Of a DNA stretch of 64,000 bases, positions 54,042-62,016 are shown piece after piece. The notes beneath the pieces are model-generated. The model saw nothing but the letters and a program-made list of their open reading frames with translations. It was not told the origin of the DNA and searched no databases. How positions within the stretch are numbered: position 1 is the first letter of the stretch; each line of letters opens with the position of its first letter. Origin of the DNA: Nitrospirillum viridazoti CBAmc. GTDB taxonomy: Bacteria > Pseudomonadota > Alphaproteobacteria > Azospirillales > Azospirillaceae. The translations under genes and the position numbers were made by a program. The stretch is from contig NZ_CP022111.1 of NCBI RefSeq assembly GCF_000730165.1, forward strand, positions 1,550,001-1,614,000, in the 5' to 3' direction.

Positions 54042-55231
54042 CGGTCGATCTCTCCGAACACGACGTCGATGGAGCCGATGATCGCGACGGCGTCAGCGAG
54101 CATGTGGCCCCGGGACATGAAATCAACACCCTGCAGATGGGCGATGCCCGTCGGCCGGATCTTGCAACGATAAGGACGGTTGGTGCCGTCGGAGACCAGG
54201 TACACGCCGAACTCACCCTTGGGCGATTCGGTGGCGGTGTAGGTCTCGCCGGCGGGGACGTGATAGCCCTCGGTGTACAGCTTGAAGTGATGGATCAGCG
54301 ATTCCATCGAGCGCTTCATGTCGCCGCGCGGCGGCGGGGCGATCTTGCGGTCGTCCACCTTGATGGGGCCCGGCGTCTGGCGCAGCTTGGCCACGGCCTG
54401 CTGCACGATCCGGTTGGACTGCCGCATCTCCTCCACGCGCACCAGGTAGCGGGCGTAGCAGTCGCCGGTCTTGCCCACGGCGACGTCGAAGTCGTACTCG
54501 GCATAGGTGTCGTAGGGCTGGGCCTTGCGCAAGTCCCACGGAATGCCGGAGGCGCGCAGCACCGGGCCGGTGAAGCCCCAGGCCAGCGCCTCGTCACCCG
54601 AGACGATGCCGATGTCGACCAGGCGCTGCTTGAAGATGCGGTTGGCCGTCAGCAGGCCTTCCACGTCGTCGACGAACTTCTCGAACTTGGCCGCGTAGGC
54701 CTCGATGTCGTCCAGCATGCCGGCCGGCAGGTCCTGGTGGACACCGCCCACGCGGAAGTAGTTGGCGTGCATGCGGGCACCCGACACCCGCTCGTAGAAC
54801 TCCATGAGCAGCTCGCGCTCCTCGAAGCCCCACAAGGCCGGGGTCAGCGCGCCCACGTCCATGGCGAACGTGGTGACGTTCAGCAGGTGGTTCAGAATAC
54901 GGGTCAGCTCGGCGAACAGCACGCGGATGTGCTGCGCGCGCTTGGGCGGGGTGATACCCAGCAGCTTCTCCGCGGCCAGGACGAAGCTGTGCTCCTCCGA
55001 CATCGGCGAGACATAGTCCAGCCGGTCGAAGTAGGGCATCGCCTGGATGTAGGTCTTGTACTCGATGAGCTTCTCGGTGCCGCGATGCAGCAGACCGATG
55101 TGCGGGTCCGCCCGCTCCACGATCTCGCCATCCATCTCCAGAACCAGGCGCAACACGCCGTGGGCGGCAGGATGCTGCGGCCCGAAGTTCATCGTGTAGG
55201 GTTTGATTTGGCTTTCGACAGGATTGGCCAT
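54038..55231 (-). CDS. nuoD: NADH-quinone oxidoreductase subunit D
   Basis: 397-residue 49-kDa subunit of complex I forming part of the quinone pocket. Conserved features are [46 protein letters not shown] and the C-terminal DVVFGEIDR. It is separate from nuoC, unlike the fused NuoCD of E. coli. ATG 55231 gives the usual N terminus ([15 protein letters not shown]). Confidence 0.97.
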   Translation of the reverse strand: MANPVESQIKPYTMNFGPQHPAAHGVLRLVLEMDGEIVERADPHIGLLHRGTEKLIEYKTYIQAMPYFDRLDYVSPMSEEHSFVLAAEKLLGITPPKRAQHIRVLFAELTRILNHLLNVTTFAMDVGALTPALWGFEERELLMEFYERVSGARMHANYFRVGGVHQDLPAGMLDDIEAYAAKFEKFVDDVEGLLTANRIFKQRLVDIGIVSGDEALAWGFTGPVLRASGIPWDLRKAQPYDTYAEYDFDVAVGKTGDCYARYLVRVEEMRQSNRIVQQAVAKLRQTPGPIKVDDRKIAPPPRGDMKRSMESLIHHFKLYTEGYHVPAGETYTATESPKGEFGVYLVSDGTNRPYRCKIRPTGIAHLQGVDFMSRGHMLADAVAIIGSIDVVFGEIDR

Positions 55232-55239
55232 GGCCGATC

Positions 55240-55887
55240 TCACTTCTTCACGCTGCCGTCGCGCAGCGACGCGCCCAGCGGGATGGCCGCCTTCTCGTCG
55301 CCCGGCAGTTGCACATCGGTCATCGCCTCCCAGGGCGACATGAAATCAAAGGCCCGGAAGTCCTGCGTCAGCTTCACCGGCTCATAGACGACGCGCTTCT
55401 GCTCATCGTCATAACGGACCTCGACATAGCCCGTCAGGGGGAAGTCCTTGCGCAGGGGGTGCCCCTCGAAACCGTAGTCGGTCAGGATGCGGCGCAGGTC
55501 GGGGTGGCCCGCGAAGAACACGCCGAACATGTCCCAGGTCTCGCGCTCATACCAGCCGGCGGCCGGGAACAGCGGGACGCAGGACGGCACGGGCGTGTCC
55601 TCATCCGTGGTGACCTTCACCCGCGCGCGCAGGTTCTTGGACACCGACAGCAGCATGTAGTTGACCTCGAACCGCTCCGGCTTGGAGGGCCAGTCCACCG
55701 CGGTGATGTCGACCAGCTGGGTGAAGCGGCAGCCGGCGTCGTCACGCAGCACGGTCAGGGTCTGCAGCAGACCCTCGCGCGTGGTGCGGACCACCAGCTC
55801 GCCGTTCTGGATCTCGGTGCCGGTCACGGCACCCGGCAGGGCCGCCGCGATCTTGGCGCCCAGCGCCTGTAGGGTTTCTTCGTTCAT
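55240..55887 (-). CDS. nuoC: NADH-quinone oxidoreductase subunit C
   Basis: 215-residue 30-kDa subunit of complex I. Family signature: [20 protein letters not shown], then [19 protein letters not shown]. It is a stand-alone protein, as is usual in alphaproteobacteria. Confidence 0.96.
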   Translation of the reverse strand: MNEETLQALGAKIAAALPGAVTGTEIQNGELVVRTTREGLLQTLTVLRDDAGCRFTQLVDITAVDWPSKPERFEVNYMLLSVSKNLRARVKVTTDEDTPVPSCVPLFPAAGWYERETWDMFGVFFAGHPDLRRILTDYGFEGHPLRKDFPLTGYVEVRYDDEQKRVVYEPVKLTQDFRAFDFMSPWEAMTDVQLPGDEKAAIPLGASLRDGSVKK

Positions 55888-55908
55888 TCCCGATCCCTCG
55901 AGGGCCGC

Positions 55909-56490
55909 TTAGCGCCGAACCAGGCGGTTACCGCCCTTGATCTTCTTCTGCAGCTGCAGCACGCCATAGACCAGCGCCTCAGCCGTGGGCGGGCAGCCCG
56001 GAACGTAGATGTCCACGGGCACGATGCGGTCGCAGCCGCGCACCACGGAATAGCTGTAGTGGTAATAGCCGCCGCCGTTGGCGCAGGAGCCCATGGAGAT
56101 GACCCAGCGCGGCTCCGCCATCTGGTCGTAGACCTTGCGCAGGGCGGGAGCCATCTTGTTGCACAGGGTGCCGGCCACGATCATCACGTCCGACTGGCGC
56201 GGGCTGGGGCGCGGAATCACGCCGAACCGGTCCAGGTCAAAGCGGCTCATGTAGGCGTGGATCATTTCCACGGCGCAGCAGGCCAGACCGAAGGTCATGG
56301 GCCACAGCGACCCGGTGCGCGCCCATTCCTGCAGGGCGTCCAACTTGGCGACGACGAAGCCTTTGTCCTGCAACTCCGTCGTCACGGCCTTGATGTAGGC
56401 GTCCTGGGCGGGGCCCGGCGGCAGGGGCGCGCCCGCACCGGCGGGAACACCGGCGGGGGAAACGGAAGAGTGGGTTGGCAAAGACGTCAC
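55909..56490 (-). CDS. nuoB: NADH-quinone oxidoreductase subunit B (cluster N2)
   Basis: 193-residue PSST subunit carrying cluster N2. Ligands are in the tandem-Cys motif GLACCAVEM, in [20 protein letters not shown] and in [12 protein letters not shown]. It starts at GTG 56490 with GGAG about 8 nt upstream. The first about 35 residues are a Pro/Ala/Gly-rich extension not needed for the fold. Confidence 0.96.
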   Translation of the reverse strand: MTSLPTHSSVSPAGVPAGAGAPLPPGPAQDAYIKAVTTELQDKGFVVAKLDALQEWARTGSLWPMTFGLACCAVEMIHAYMSRFDLDRFGVIPRPSPRQSDVMIVAGTLCNKMAPALRKVYDQMAEPRWVISMGSCANGGGYYHYSYSVVRGCDRIVPVDIYVPGCPPTAEALVYGVLQLQKKIKGGNRLVRR

Positions 56491-56562
56491 GGGTCTGGCT
56501 CCGGTGTGAACGGGCAGCGATGCGAAGAAACGAGAGGGGAAAGGCTCAAGCGCCGTCCGGGA

Positions 56563-56946
56563 TCACTCCCAGTCCAGCGCGCCCTTCTTCCATTCGTAGA
56601 TGAAGCCGATGGTCAGGATGCCCAGGAAGGCCATCATGGACCAGAAACCGAACAGGCCGATGCGACCCAGCGACACGGCCCAGGGGAACAGGAAAGCCAC
56701 TTCCAGGTCGAAGATGATGAACAGGATGGCGACCAGGTAGAAGCGCACGTCGAACTTGCTGCGGGCGTCGTTGAACGGTTCGAAGCCGCATTCGTACGCC
56801 GACAGCTTCTCGCTATCCGGCTTCTGCTTGGCGACCAGCATGGAGCCGAAGACCATCGCCGCCGCGATCACCCCGGCGATGGCCAGGAAGATGATGATCG
56901 GCAGATACTGGCTCAGCAGCTCGGTGGACATAACCTGACTGGACAT
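56563..56946 (-). CDS. nuoA: NADH-quinone oxidoreductase subunit A
   Basis: 127-residue three-helix subunit of complex I (ND3). It has [20 protein letters not shown], the conserved Cys-containing loop, then [17 protein letters not shown] start at Met of MSSQVM (56946) or five codons later is possible. It is the first gene of nuoA-N; the operon promoter must lie upstream in 56947-57377. Confidence 0.95.
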   Translation of the reverse strand: MSSQVMSTELLSQYLPIIIFLAIAGVIAAAMVFGSMLVAKQKPDSEKLSAYECGFEPFNDARSKFDVRFYLVAILFIIFDLEVAFLFPWAVSLGRIGLFGFWSMMAFLGILTIGFIYEWKKGALDWE

Positions 56947-57125
56947 GAGTGTGCCCCAAATTTCGTCCCGGTTGGCCCGACGGGGCTTGCGGAAGGTGCC
57001 AGCCGCAACCAAGTGCATGAAGCCCAGGCCCACACATCTGATTGTCGGTTTTTGGCCCCACCCGGCCTGCCCGCCGGTTCTGGACATAACCTCCGAACCC
57101 ATGCGGGGGTCCGGACGCCTGCAAC

Positions 57126-57148
57126 AAAAGCCCGGCTTGGGGCCGGGC
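57126..57148 (-). terminator. Terminator-like hairpin upstream of nuoA
   Basis: On the minus strand GCCCGGC (57148-57142), a 5-nt loop and GCCGGGC (57136-57130) are followed by TTTTGTT. It lies about 180 nt before nuoA, in the direction of nuo transcription. It could end a transcript from the tRNA-Asp side or attenuate nuo. Confidence 0.5.
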
Positions 57149-57304
57149 GTGTTGGAATATAGGCGGGTGCCGTGCCCAAGGAAAGCAAATTACGCCATGC
57201 GTCCCGCAGGGGCCAAGGCGCTGAAAATATGGGGGAAATGTCCGGAAACGAAGTTGTTGAGAGCCACTCTCAACCGCCACTCTACCGCAGGTGCGAGAGC
57301 CCGG

Positions 57305-57339
57305 AAAGCAAGCAGGCCGCGCTGTTGCCAGCGCGGCCT
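57305..57339 (-). terminator. Terminator after tRNA-Asp
   Basis: On the minus strand an 11-bp stem AGGCCGCGCTG/CAGCGCGGCCT (57339-57329 with 57324-57314) and a 4-nt loop are followed by GCTTGCTTT. It lies 39 nt after the tRNA 3' end. Confidence 0.65.
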
Positions 57340-57377
57340 TGCTAATGCATCGAACCTTCTGTCTAGGCTCGATGAAG

Positions 57378-57454
<77 letters not shown>

Positions 57455-57628
57455 GTCGTTCGCAACTTGCTTTCAGGCCTTATTTCGCACCGTTCGTTTA
57501 TCGTTCGGTGCGTTTCGCGCCGTCAGCGTCGCTGCGGTGCGCGGTTTGTAGTAAAAAGCCCCACCCCTTGTCAAACAAGAAAAACGCGGCGGCGACGATT
57601 TTTTTTACTTTTTTCTAAACTATTGATA

Positions 57629-57853
57629 TCACGCGACTTTCTGGGCGCGGCGCAGGTTGTCCAACCGGTCAAGCGCGTCCAGCAGGCGCATCGGCACGCC
57701 GCGGTGGTCCACGGCATCGGGCCCGCCGAAGGCCGTCATGCTCAGTTCCAGGGCCTGGGCCAGCGGCTCCGCCACCGTAAGGTTGCCCTGCTCCACCGCC
57801 AGTTCCAGCGCGCTCAGAATCCGATCGCCCAGGCGGCGCTCATCACTCTCCAT
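57629..57853 (-). CDS. Small helical protein, unknown
   Basis: 74-residue acidic helical protein (MESDERRLGDRILSALELAV and LLDALDRLDNLRRAQ). No signal peptide or membrane segment. I do not recognise it. The codon pattern and an internal frame free of stops suggest it is real. It is flanked by T-rich DNA on its 3' side. Confidence 0.6.
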   Translation of the reverse strand: MESDERRLGDRILSALELAVEQGNLTVAEPLAQALELSMTAFGGPDAVDHRGVPMRLLDALDRLDNLRRAQKVA

Positions 57854-58041
57854 GACCCTATGCTCCGGTTCGTTGCCAGGCAGGCCCCCCGGACTCATGC
57901 ATCCGGGGCTGGTCCGAGGGTAGCACTTTCCGGGAAGGCGCCCGACGGGAAAACGACCACTGCTCTTGGATAGGGGCAGCCATGTGCACACCGGCCAGCG
58001 ACCCCGCCACCGCAAGTGGCGGTGCAACGCGCTCCCGGGGT

Positions 58042-59727
58042 CTACAGGATCCGGGAGCGGCCGAGGGACGCTTCCATCATGTCCAGGCTGTGCATCATGC
58101 GGCGCCAGGTCTCGTCGCTGATGGCGTGGGTGCGGTGCAGACGCGCCAGCTCATCGCGCTTGGCCCGGACCGCCGCCAGCCGCAGTTCCGCCTCGATGGC
58201 CAAGCGCCGGCGGCTCAACACCCGGGCATCCACCGGCATGTCCGGATCCTCCACCTGGCGGCGGTAGAACTCCATCAGGCGCAGCGCCGCCTCCGTATAA
58301 AGGTCGGCCTCGGATGCGGCGGGAGACACGGCCTGGTGGGCCTGCTCCAGACGGCGCAGGGCAGCGCGGGCCAGGGCGGCCTCCGCCACCCTCTCCTCCT
58401 CCACCGTAAGGTCCTCTCCCGGCATGCTAAGGCCGCGCAGCAGCCAGGGCAGCATCAGGCTGGCCATGGGCAGCGACACCAGGATGACGCCGGAGGCCAG
58501 GAAAATGGCGACGTCACGACCGGGAAAGGCCACGCCCTCCCGCAGCCAGACCGGCAGGGACAGCACGCCCGCCAAGGTGACGGCGCCGCGCACGCCGGAA
58601 ACGGTGGTGACGCTGACCAGGCGGAAGGTTGTCCCGGCCGGCCCTCCGGCTCCCGGGCGCCCCCGCCGCTGGGCGATGGCCCGGCTGACCAGCAGCGACA
58701 GCCAGACCCACACCAGCCGCAGGGCCAGCAGGGCGCCGACGATGGCGGCGACATGCAGCCCCAGCCAGCCGAGGCTGACCGGCATATCCATAGGCCCGGT
58801 GTGCGGGGCGCCCGCCTGCATGGCGATCATGGGCGCCTGCACCAGGATGCCGGGCAGTTGCCAGCCCAGCAGCACGAAGATGACGCCGTTGAGGGTGAAC
58901 TGGATCATGTCGCCCACCGCCGTGCCCTGCAGGCGGGTGGCCACCTGCCCCGACTCCTCCAGCGGCAGCAGGTTCAGCGTCATGCCGGCGGCGACCGCCG
59001 CCAGGATGCCGGACATGTCCAGATGCTCCGCCGCCAGATAGGCGGCGAAGGGAACCAGCAGCATGGTCAGGATGGTGGCGGCGGGGGAATCGCCCCGCAG
59101 GCGGATGATCCAGCTCTGGGCCAGGTGCACGGCGGCCACCACGATCACGCCCACCAGCAGGCCGCCGCCCGCCGCCCAAAGGAAGGCCACCGCGGCACCG
59201 CCGATGGAAAAGGTGCCGGTCAGCGCCGCCGTCACCGCGAACTGCAGGCACACCAGGCCGGAGGCGTCGTTCAGCAGCGCCTCCCCCTCCAATATGTGCT
59301 TCAGGCGGCGGGGCATGCCGCCGCCGCCCGTCATGCCGGAAACGGCCACGGCGTCGGTGGGCGACAGCACGGCCGCCAAGGCAAAGGCGGTGGACAGGGG
59401 AACCGCCGGCAGCAGCCAGTGGATGACATGGCCCGCCCCCACCACGGTGAACACAACCAGGCCCACCGCCAGGGTCACGATGATGCCGCCCAGGCGCCGC
59501 AACTCCGTCGCCGGGAATCGCCAGGCGTCCAGGAACAGCAATGGTGGAATGAACACCAACAGGAAGAGGTCGGGGTTGAGGATGATGGGCACGCCCGACG
59601 CCCAGCCCAGGGCCGCCCCCAGCGCCACTTGGATCAGGGGCTGGGGCACCCGTGTCACGAACCGGCCGATGATGCCGGAAACCGCCACGGTCACCAGCAG
59701 GATCAGGACGGCGGTCATCGTTTCCAT
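58042..59727 (-). CDS. CPA1-family Na+/H+ antiporter
   Basis: 561-residue cation:proton antiporter of the CPA1 (NhaP/NHE-like) type. About 12 membrane helices are followed by a C-terminal cytoplasmic helical domain (about 420-561). The ion-binding motif is in EALLNDASGLVCLQF, the family Asp is in LSPTDAVAVSGM, and FIPPLLFLDAWRF lies in the third-helix region. It exports Na+ or another cation in exchange for protons for pH and salt control. It is a single gene. Confidence 0.92.
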   Translation of the reverse strand: METMTAVLILLVTVAVSGIIGRFVTRVPQPLIQVALGAALGWASGVPIILNPDLFLLVFIPPLLFLDAWRFPATELRRLGGIIVTLAVGLVVFTVVGAGHVIHWLLPAVPLSTAFALAAVLSPTDAVAVSGMTGGGGMPRRLKHILEGEALLNDASGLVCLQFAVTAALTGTFSIGGAAVAFLWAAGGGLLVGVIVVAAVHLAQSWIIRLRGDSPAATILTMLLVPFAAYLAAEHLDMSGILAAVAAGMTLNLLPLEESGQVATRLQGTAVGDMIQFTLNGVIFVLLGWQLPGILVQAPMIAMQAGAPHTGPMDMPVSLGWLGLHVAAIVGALLALRLVWVWLSLLVSRAIAQRRGRPGAGGPAGTTFRLVSVTTVSGVRGAVTLAGVLSLPVWLREGVAFPGRDVAIFLASGVILVSLPMASLMLPWLLRGLSMPGEDLTVEEERVAEAALARAALRRLEQAHQAVSPAASEADLYTEAALRLMEFYRRQVEDPDMPVDARVLSRRRLAIEAELRLAAVRAKRDELARLHRTHAISDETWRRMMHSLDMMEASLGRSRIL

Positions 59728-59778
59728 GGGGCGTCTAGTCCAGGCGCGGGGGCGGGCGGGCGTTTCCAGGCGGGCGAA

Positions 59779-59991
59779 TTAGCGTCCGGACCGGTCCCGG
59801 CCCGCCAGCAAGGCCGCCGCCAGGACGACGGCGCCCAGGACGATGACCAGGACGTTCATCCACGGGCCAGCGCTGCGATCGTGGTTCATGTCCCAGACGC
59901 GACCGCCGATCATGGCCAAGCCCAGGATGATCAGCAAGATACGATGCTGGCGGGTTAGCCCACCGGCCCCGTCAGGCGGCAGGATACCCAT
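59779..59991 (-). CDS. Small two-helix membrane protein, unknown
   Basis: 70-residue protein with two hydrophobic segments (about 19-29 and 46-62) and a short basic C terminus. ATG 59991 overlaps the stop of the upstream membrane protein gene by one base (TGATG), so translation is coupled. No family recognised. Confidence 0.6.
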   Translation of the reverse strand: MGILPPDGAGGLTRQHRILLIILGLAMIGGRVWDMNHDRSAGPWMNVLVIVLGAVVLAAALLAGRDRSGR

Positions 59992-60854
59992 CACCGCCCC
60001 TGGCCGCCCGCGGCCGGCAGAACCAGGGCGGCCGTGCCATCCTGGCTCAACGCCCGGTGCGCCCGGGCCAGGGCCACGCCCAGCAAGGCGACACAGATGA
60101 AATTCACCACGGCCATGGCCAAGGTCCACAAGAGGCTAACGACCACGTCGGGGGGCGAGGTGGTGCTGGCGGTCAGCCAATCCCCCATCAGCAGGCGGTT
60201 GATGAGAAAGCAGGGCAACTGCAGCGCCGCCTGGCTGAGGAGCACCACGCCGGTCAGGCGCCAGCCCAGGACGGACGAGGCTCTCCAATAGCGGCTGAAG
60301 GCCGGCGTCTCCCCCGCCAGGACGGCCATCAGGCCAATGCCGAGGCGCACCGTGACGTGCAGGGCCAGGACGCCCACGGCGATGGCCCCGGCCAGGACGG
60401 CGAGCCACACACCTGGGCCCGCCTGATCCTCCACCGAGGGCTCCGTGATCAGGGCGCGGGCGAACATCAGCACCATCAAGGCGATGAGCAGCATGAAGAA
60501 ATAAAGGATTTGCCAGCCGGTGGCGGCCCATTCGTTGCGGCCGAATCCCGGCTGCAGGAAGGTCACCGGTTCCTGCCCCGTGCGGACCCAGCGCCCCCAG
60601 GCGGAGAGGGAGCGCATGTGCGCCCAGGTCTGGAAGACGACCAGGACCAGGAAGATGAAGCCGAACTCGCCCCACTGCTCCTGGTCAGGCTCATGGCCCA
60701 GGTACTGGATGCTGCGGAACTGGAAAAACAGGGCGGCGGCCAGACTGAAGACCGCCGGCATGCCCAGGAAACGGGCGATGCGCACGGGGGCGGCGAACAC
60801 CTCGCGATAAAGGTCGACCACTTCCCCCCAGATCGACTGCCCGTTCGACGCCAT
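59991..60854 (-). CDS. Polytopic membrane protein, unknown
   Basis: 287-residue inner-membrane protein with about six hydrophobic segments (for example PAVFSLAAALFFQFRS, GFIFLVLVVFQTWA, WLAVLAGAIAVGVLALH and VVVSLLWTLAMAVVNFICVA). The layout resembles small Yip1-like or DUF membrane proteins, but I cannot name a family. GGAGGGGGC just before ATG 60854 fixes the start. It is co-translated with the 70-residue protein downstream. Confidence 0.7.
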   Translation of the reverse strand: MASNGQSIWGEVVDLYREVFAAPVRIARFLGMPAVFSLAAALFFQFRSIQYLGHEPDQEQWGEFGFIFLVLVVFQTWAHMRSLSAWGRWVRTGQEPVTFLQPGFGRNEWAATGWQILYFFMLLIALMVLMFARALITEPSVEDQAGPGVWLAVLAGAIAVGVLALHVTVRLGIGLMAVLAGETPAFSRYWRASSVLGWRLTGVVLLSQAALQLPCFLINRLLMGDWLTASTTSPPDVVVSLLWTLAMAVVNFICVALLGVALARAHRALSQDGTAALVLPAAGGQGR

Positions 60855-61192
60855 GCCCCCTCCAAAACCGGACGCCGTCGCCGCCGTCCTCACATGCGCG
60901 ACCGCCACCGTCCCCGCCGCATAAGGGTGAGCATGGGAAGGCTTCGCGCGCTTTGCCAGTCACAGAAATGCCCCGTGCCGCTGGATCGCCCCTATATAGG
61001 CAACCCGGGGCGATGATTACAGGTTTGCCCCGCCGGTCAAAGTGACAATCCAGGGCCAAACGGCGTAGCGGCGCCCGCCTTCAACCCGGCCGTCGACCGC
61101 TTGACGCCCCGCTGCGGGTGTCGGGGCGAAAGACTGGCGGCATGCTGTCCTGGATCTGTGGCCCTGGACCTGTGGCCCTGGACGTGTGGCGA
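60855..61192. other. Intergenic region with tandem 14-mers downstream of tRNA-Val
   Basis: It holds a CTATATAG palindrome near 60991, a hairpin CGCCCC/GGGGCG near 61104-61129 without a T tail, and the three tandem 14-bp units at 61149-61190. No gene. Confidence 0.45.
61149..61190. repeat. Three tandem 14-bp repeats next to tRNA-Val
   Basis: Three units read CCTGGATCTGTGGC (61149-61162), CCTGGACCTGTGGC (61163-61176) and CCTGGACGTGTGGC (61177-61190). They end two bases from the encoded CCA end of the tRNA gene. Confidence 0.8.
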
Positions 61193-61267
61193 TGGTGGGC
61201 GGTGAGGGATTTGAACCCCCGGCCCGATGCGTGTAAAGCACCTGCTCTACCCCTGAGCTAACCGCCC
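61193..61267 (-). tRNA. tRNA-Val (TAC)
   Basis: Complete cloverleaf on the minus strand. Acceptor GGGCGGT pairs with ACCGCCC and the D arm is AGCTCAGGGGTAGAGC. The anticodon stem is GGTGC/GCATC with loop TTTACAC (anticodon TAC), and the T arm contains GGTTCAAATCC. The discriminator is A and CCA is encoded. 75 nt with CCA. Confidence 0.96.
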
Positions 61268-61584
61268 ATCGCGCCCAACCGGCCCCCCTCAAGCGGGCCG
61301 CCGGGACATGAGGCTTTAGCCGCCCGTGACCCGTTTGGGAACCCCTTTTGCGAAAGGGGGCCTGGAAAAATAAATAATGCCGTGGAAACAAAAAAGACGG
61401 GAACACCCATCGGCGTCCCGCCTTTTATAAGCACTGGGCTCGGACTGTGGCCGGCCATGGCCGGTGTCCCCCGAGCGCGCCGCCACATCGTGGAGCGGCG
61501 TGCCTGAACATCCGGAACCGGGGGCGGGCCGCAGGCTGCGGCGACCGGCCCCCAAGACCGGCGTAAAACGGCGCTTAGCCGTTC
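61268..61584. other. Region between tRNA-Val and hupB
   Basis: No gene. It contains the hupB terminator and the presumed tRNA-Val promoter on the minus strand, which I could not identify. Confidence 0.4.
61389..61427 (-). terminator. Terminator downstream of hupB, probably bidirectional
   Basis: On the minus strand, GGCGGGA pairs with TCCCGTC (7 bp with one G-T, plus inner pairing) and is followed by TTTTTTG. On the plus strand the same stem is followed by TTTTAT. Confidence 0.65.
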
Positions 61585-61857
61585 TTAGTTCAGCGCGTCC
61601 TTCAGGCCCTTGCCGGGCTTGAACTTCGGCTGCTTGCTGGCGGCGATGGAGATCGCCTCACCCGTGCGCGGGTTGCGGCCTTCCGAAGCGGCGCGCTCGG
61701 CAACGGCGAAGGTGCCGAAACCAACCAGGCGAACCTCGTCGCCCTTCTTGAGGGCTTCGGTGATGCCCTCGAACACCGCATCGACCGCCTTGTTCGCATC
61801 AGCCTTGGACAGCTCCGCACTAGCGGCGACGGCGGCAACGAGATCGTTCTTATTCAC
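61585..61857 (-). CDS. hupB: DNA-binding protein HU
   Basis: 90-residue histone-like nucleoid protein that bends and compacts DNA. It has MNKNDLVAAVA, the conserved RLVGFGTFAVAERAAREGRNP-type arm (here FGTFAVAERAASEGRNP), RTGEAISIAASKQPKFKPGK and a short C-terminal helix. It starts at GTG 61857 with AAGGGGGG upstream. It follows lon in the same direction, as in many alphaproteobacteria. Confidence 0.96.
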   Translation of the reverse strand: MNKNDLVAAVAASAELSKADANKAVDAVFEGITEALKKGDEVRLVGFGTFAVAERAASEGRNPRTGEAISIAASKQPKFKPGKGLKDALN

Positions 61858-61946
61858 TTAAGGCCCCCCTTCTTGAAGCAGGATCTGATCTTGGATTTCG
61901 TCCCGGTCGCGGGGCACGCGCCGGGATTGGGATTCGGTTCGGACGT

Positions 61947-61977
61947 ACGGCCCCGGGGTTATCCGCCCCGGGGCCGT
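61947..61977. repeat. 12-bp perfect inverted repeat between lon and hupB
   Basis: ACGGCCCCGGGG (61947-61958) and CCCCGGGGCCGT (61966-61977) with a 7-nt loop. There is no T tail on the minus strand. It may slow or end lon transcription or stabilise its mRNA end. Confidence 0.6.
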
Positions 61978-62016
61978 CGCGTCAGGCCTTCAATTCACAC
62001 GATTTCGGTTCGTACT

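Larger units (their letters stand above)
56947..57377. other. Leader and promoter region of the nuo operon
   Basis: No gene. On the minus strand it contains two hairpins with T-rich tails (57126-57148 and 57305-57339, listed separately) and a possible -10 TATATT at 57161-57156. I could not settle the nuo promoter. Confidence 0.45.

Noticed and set aside
57600-57628. T-rich run near 57600 as a terminator
   Set aside because: It lacks a stem directly before the T run in either direction, so it was not listed as a terminator.
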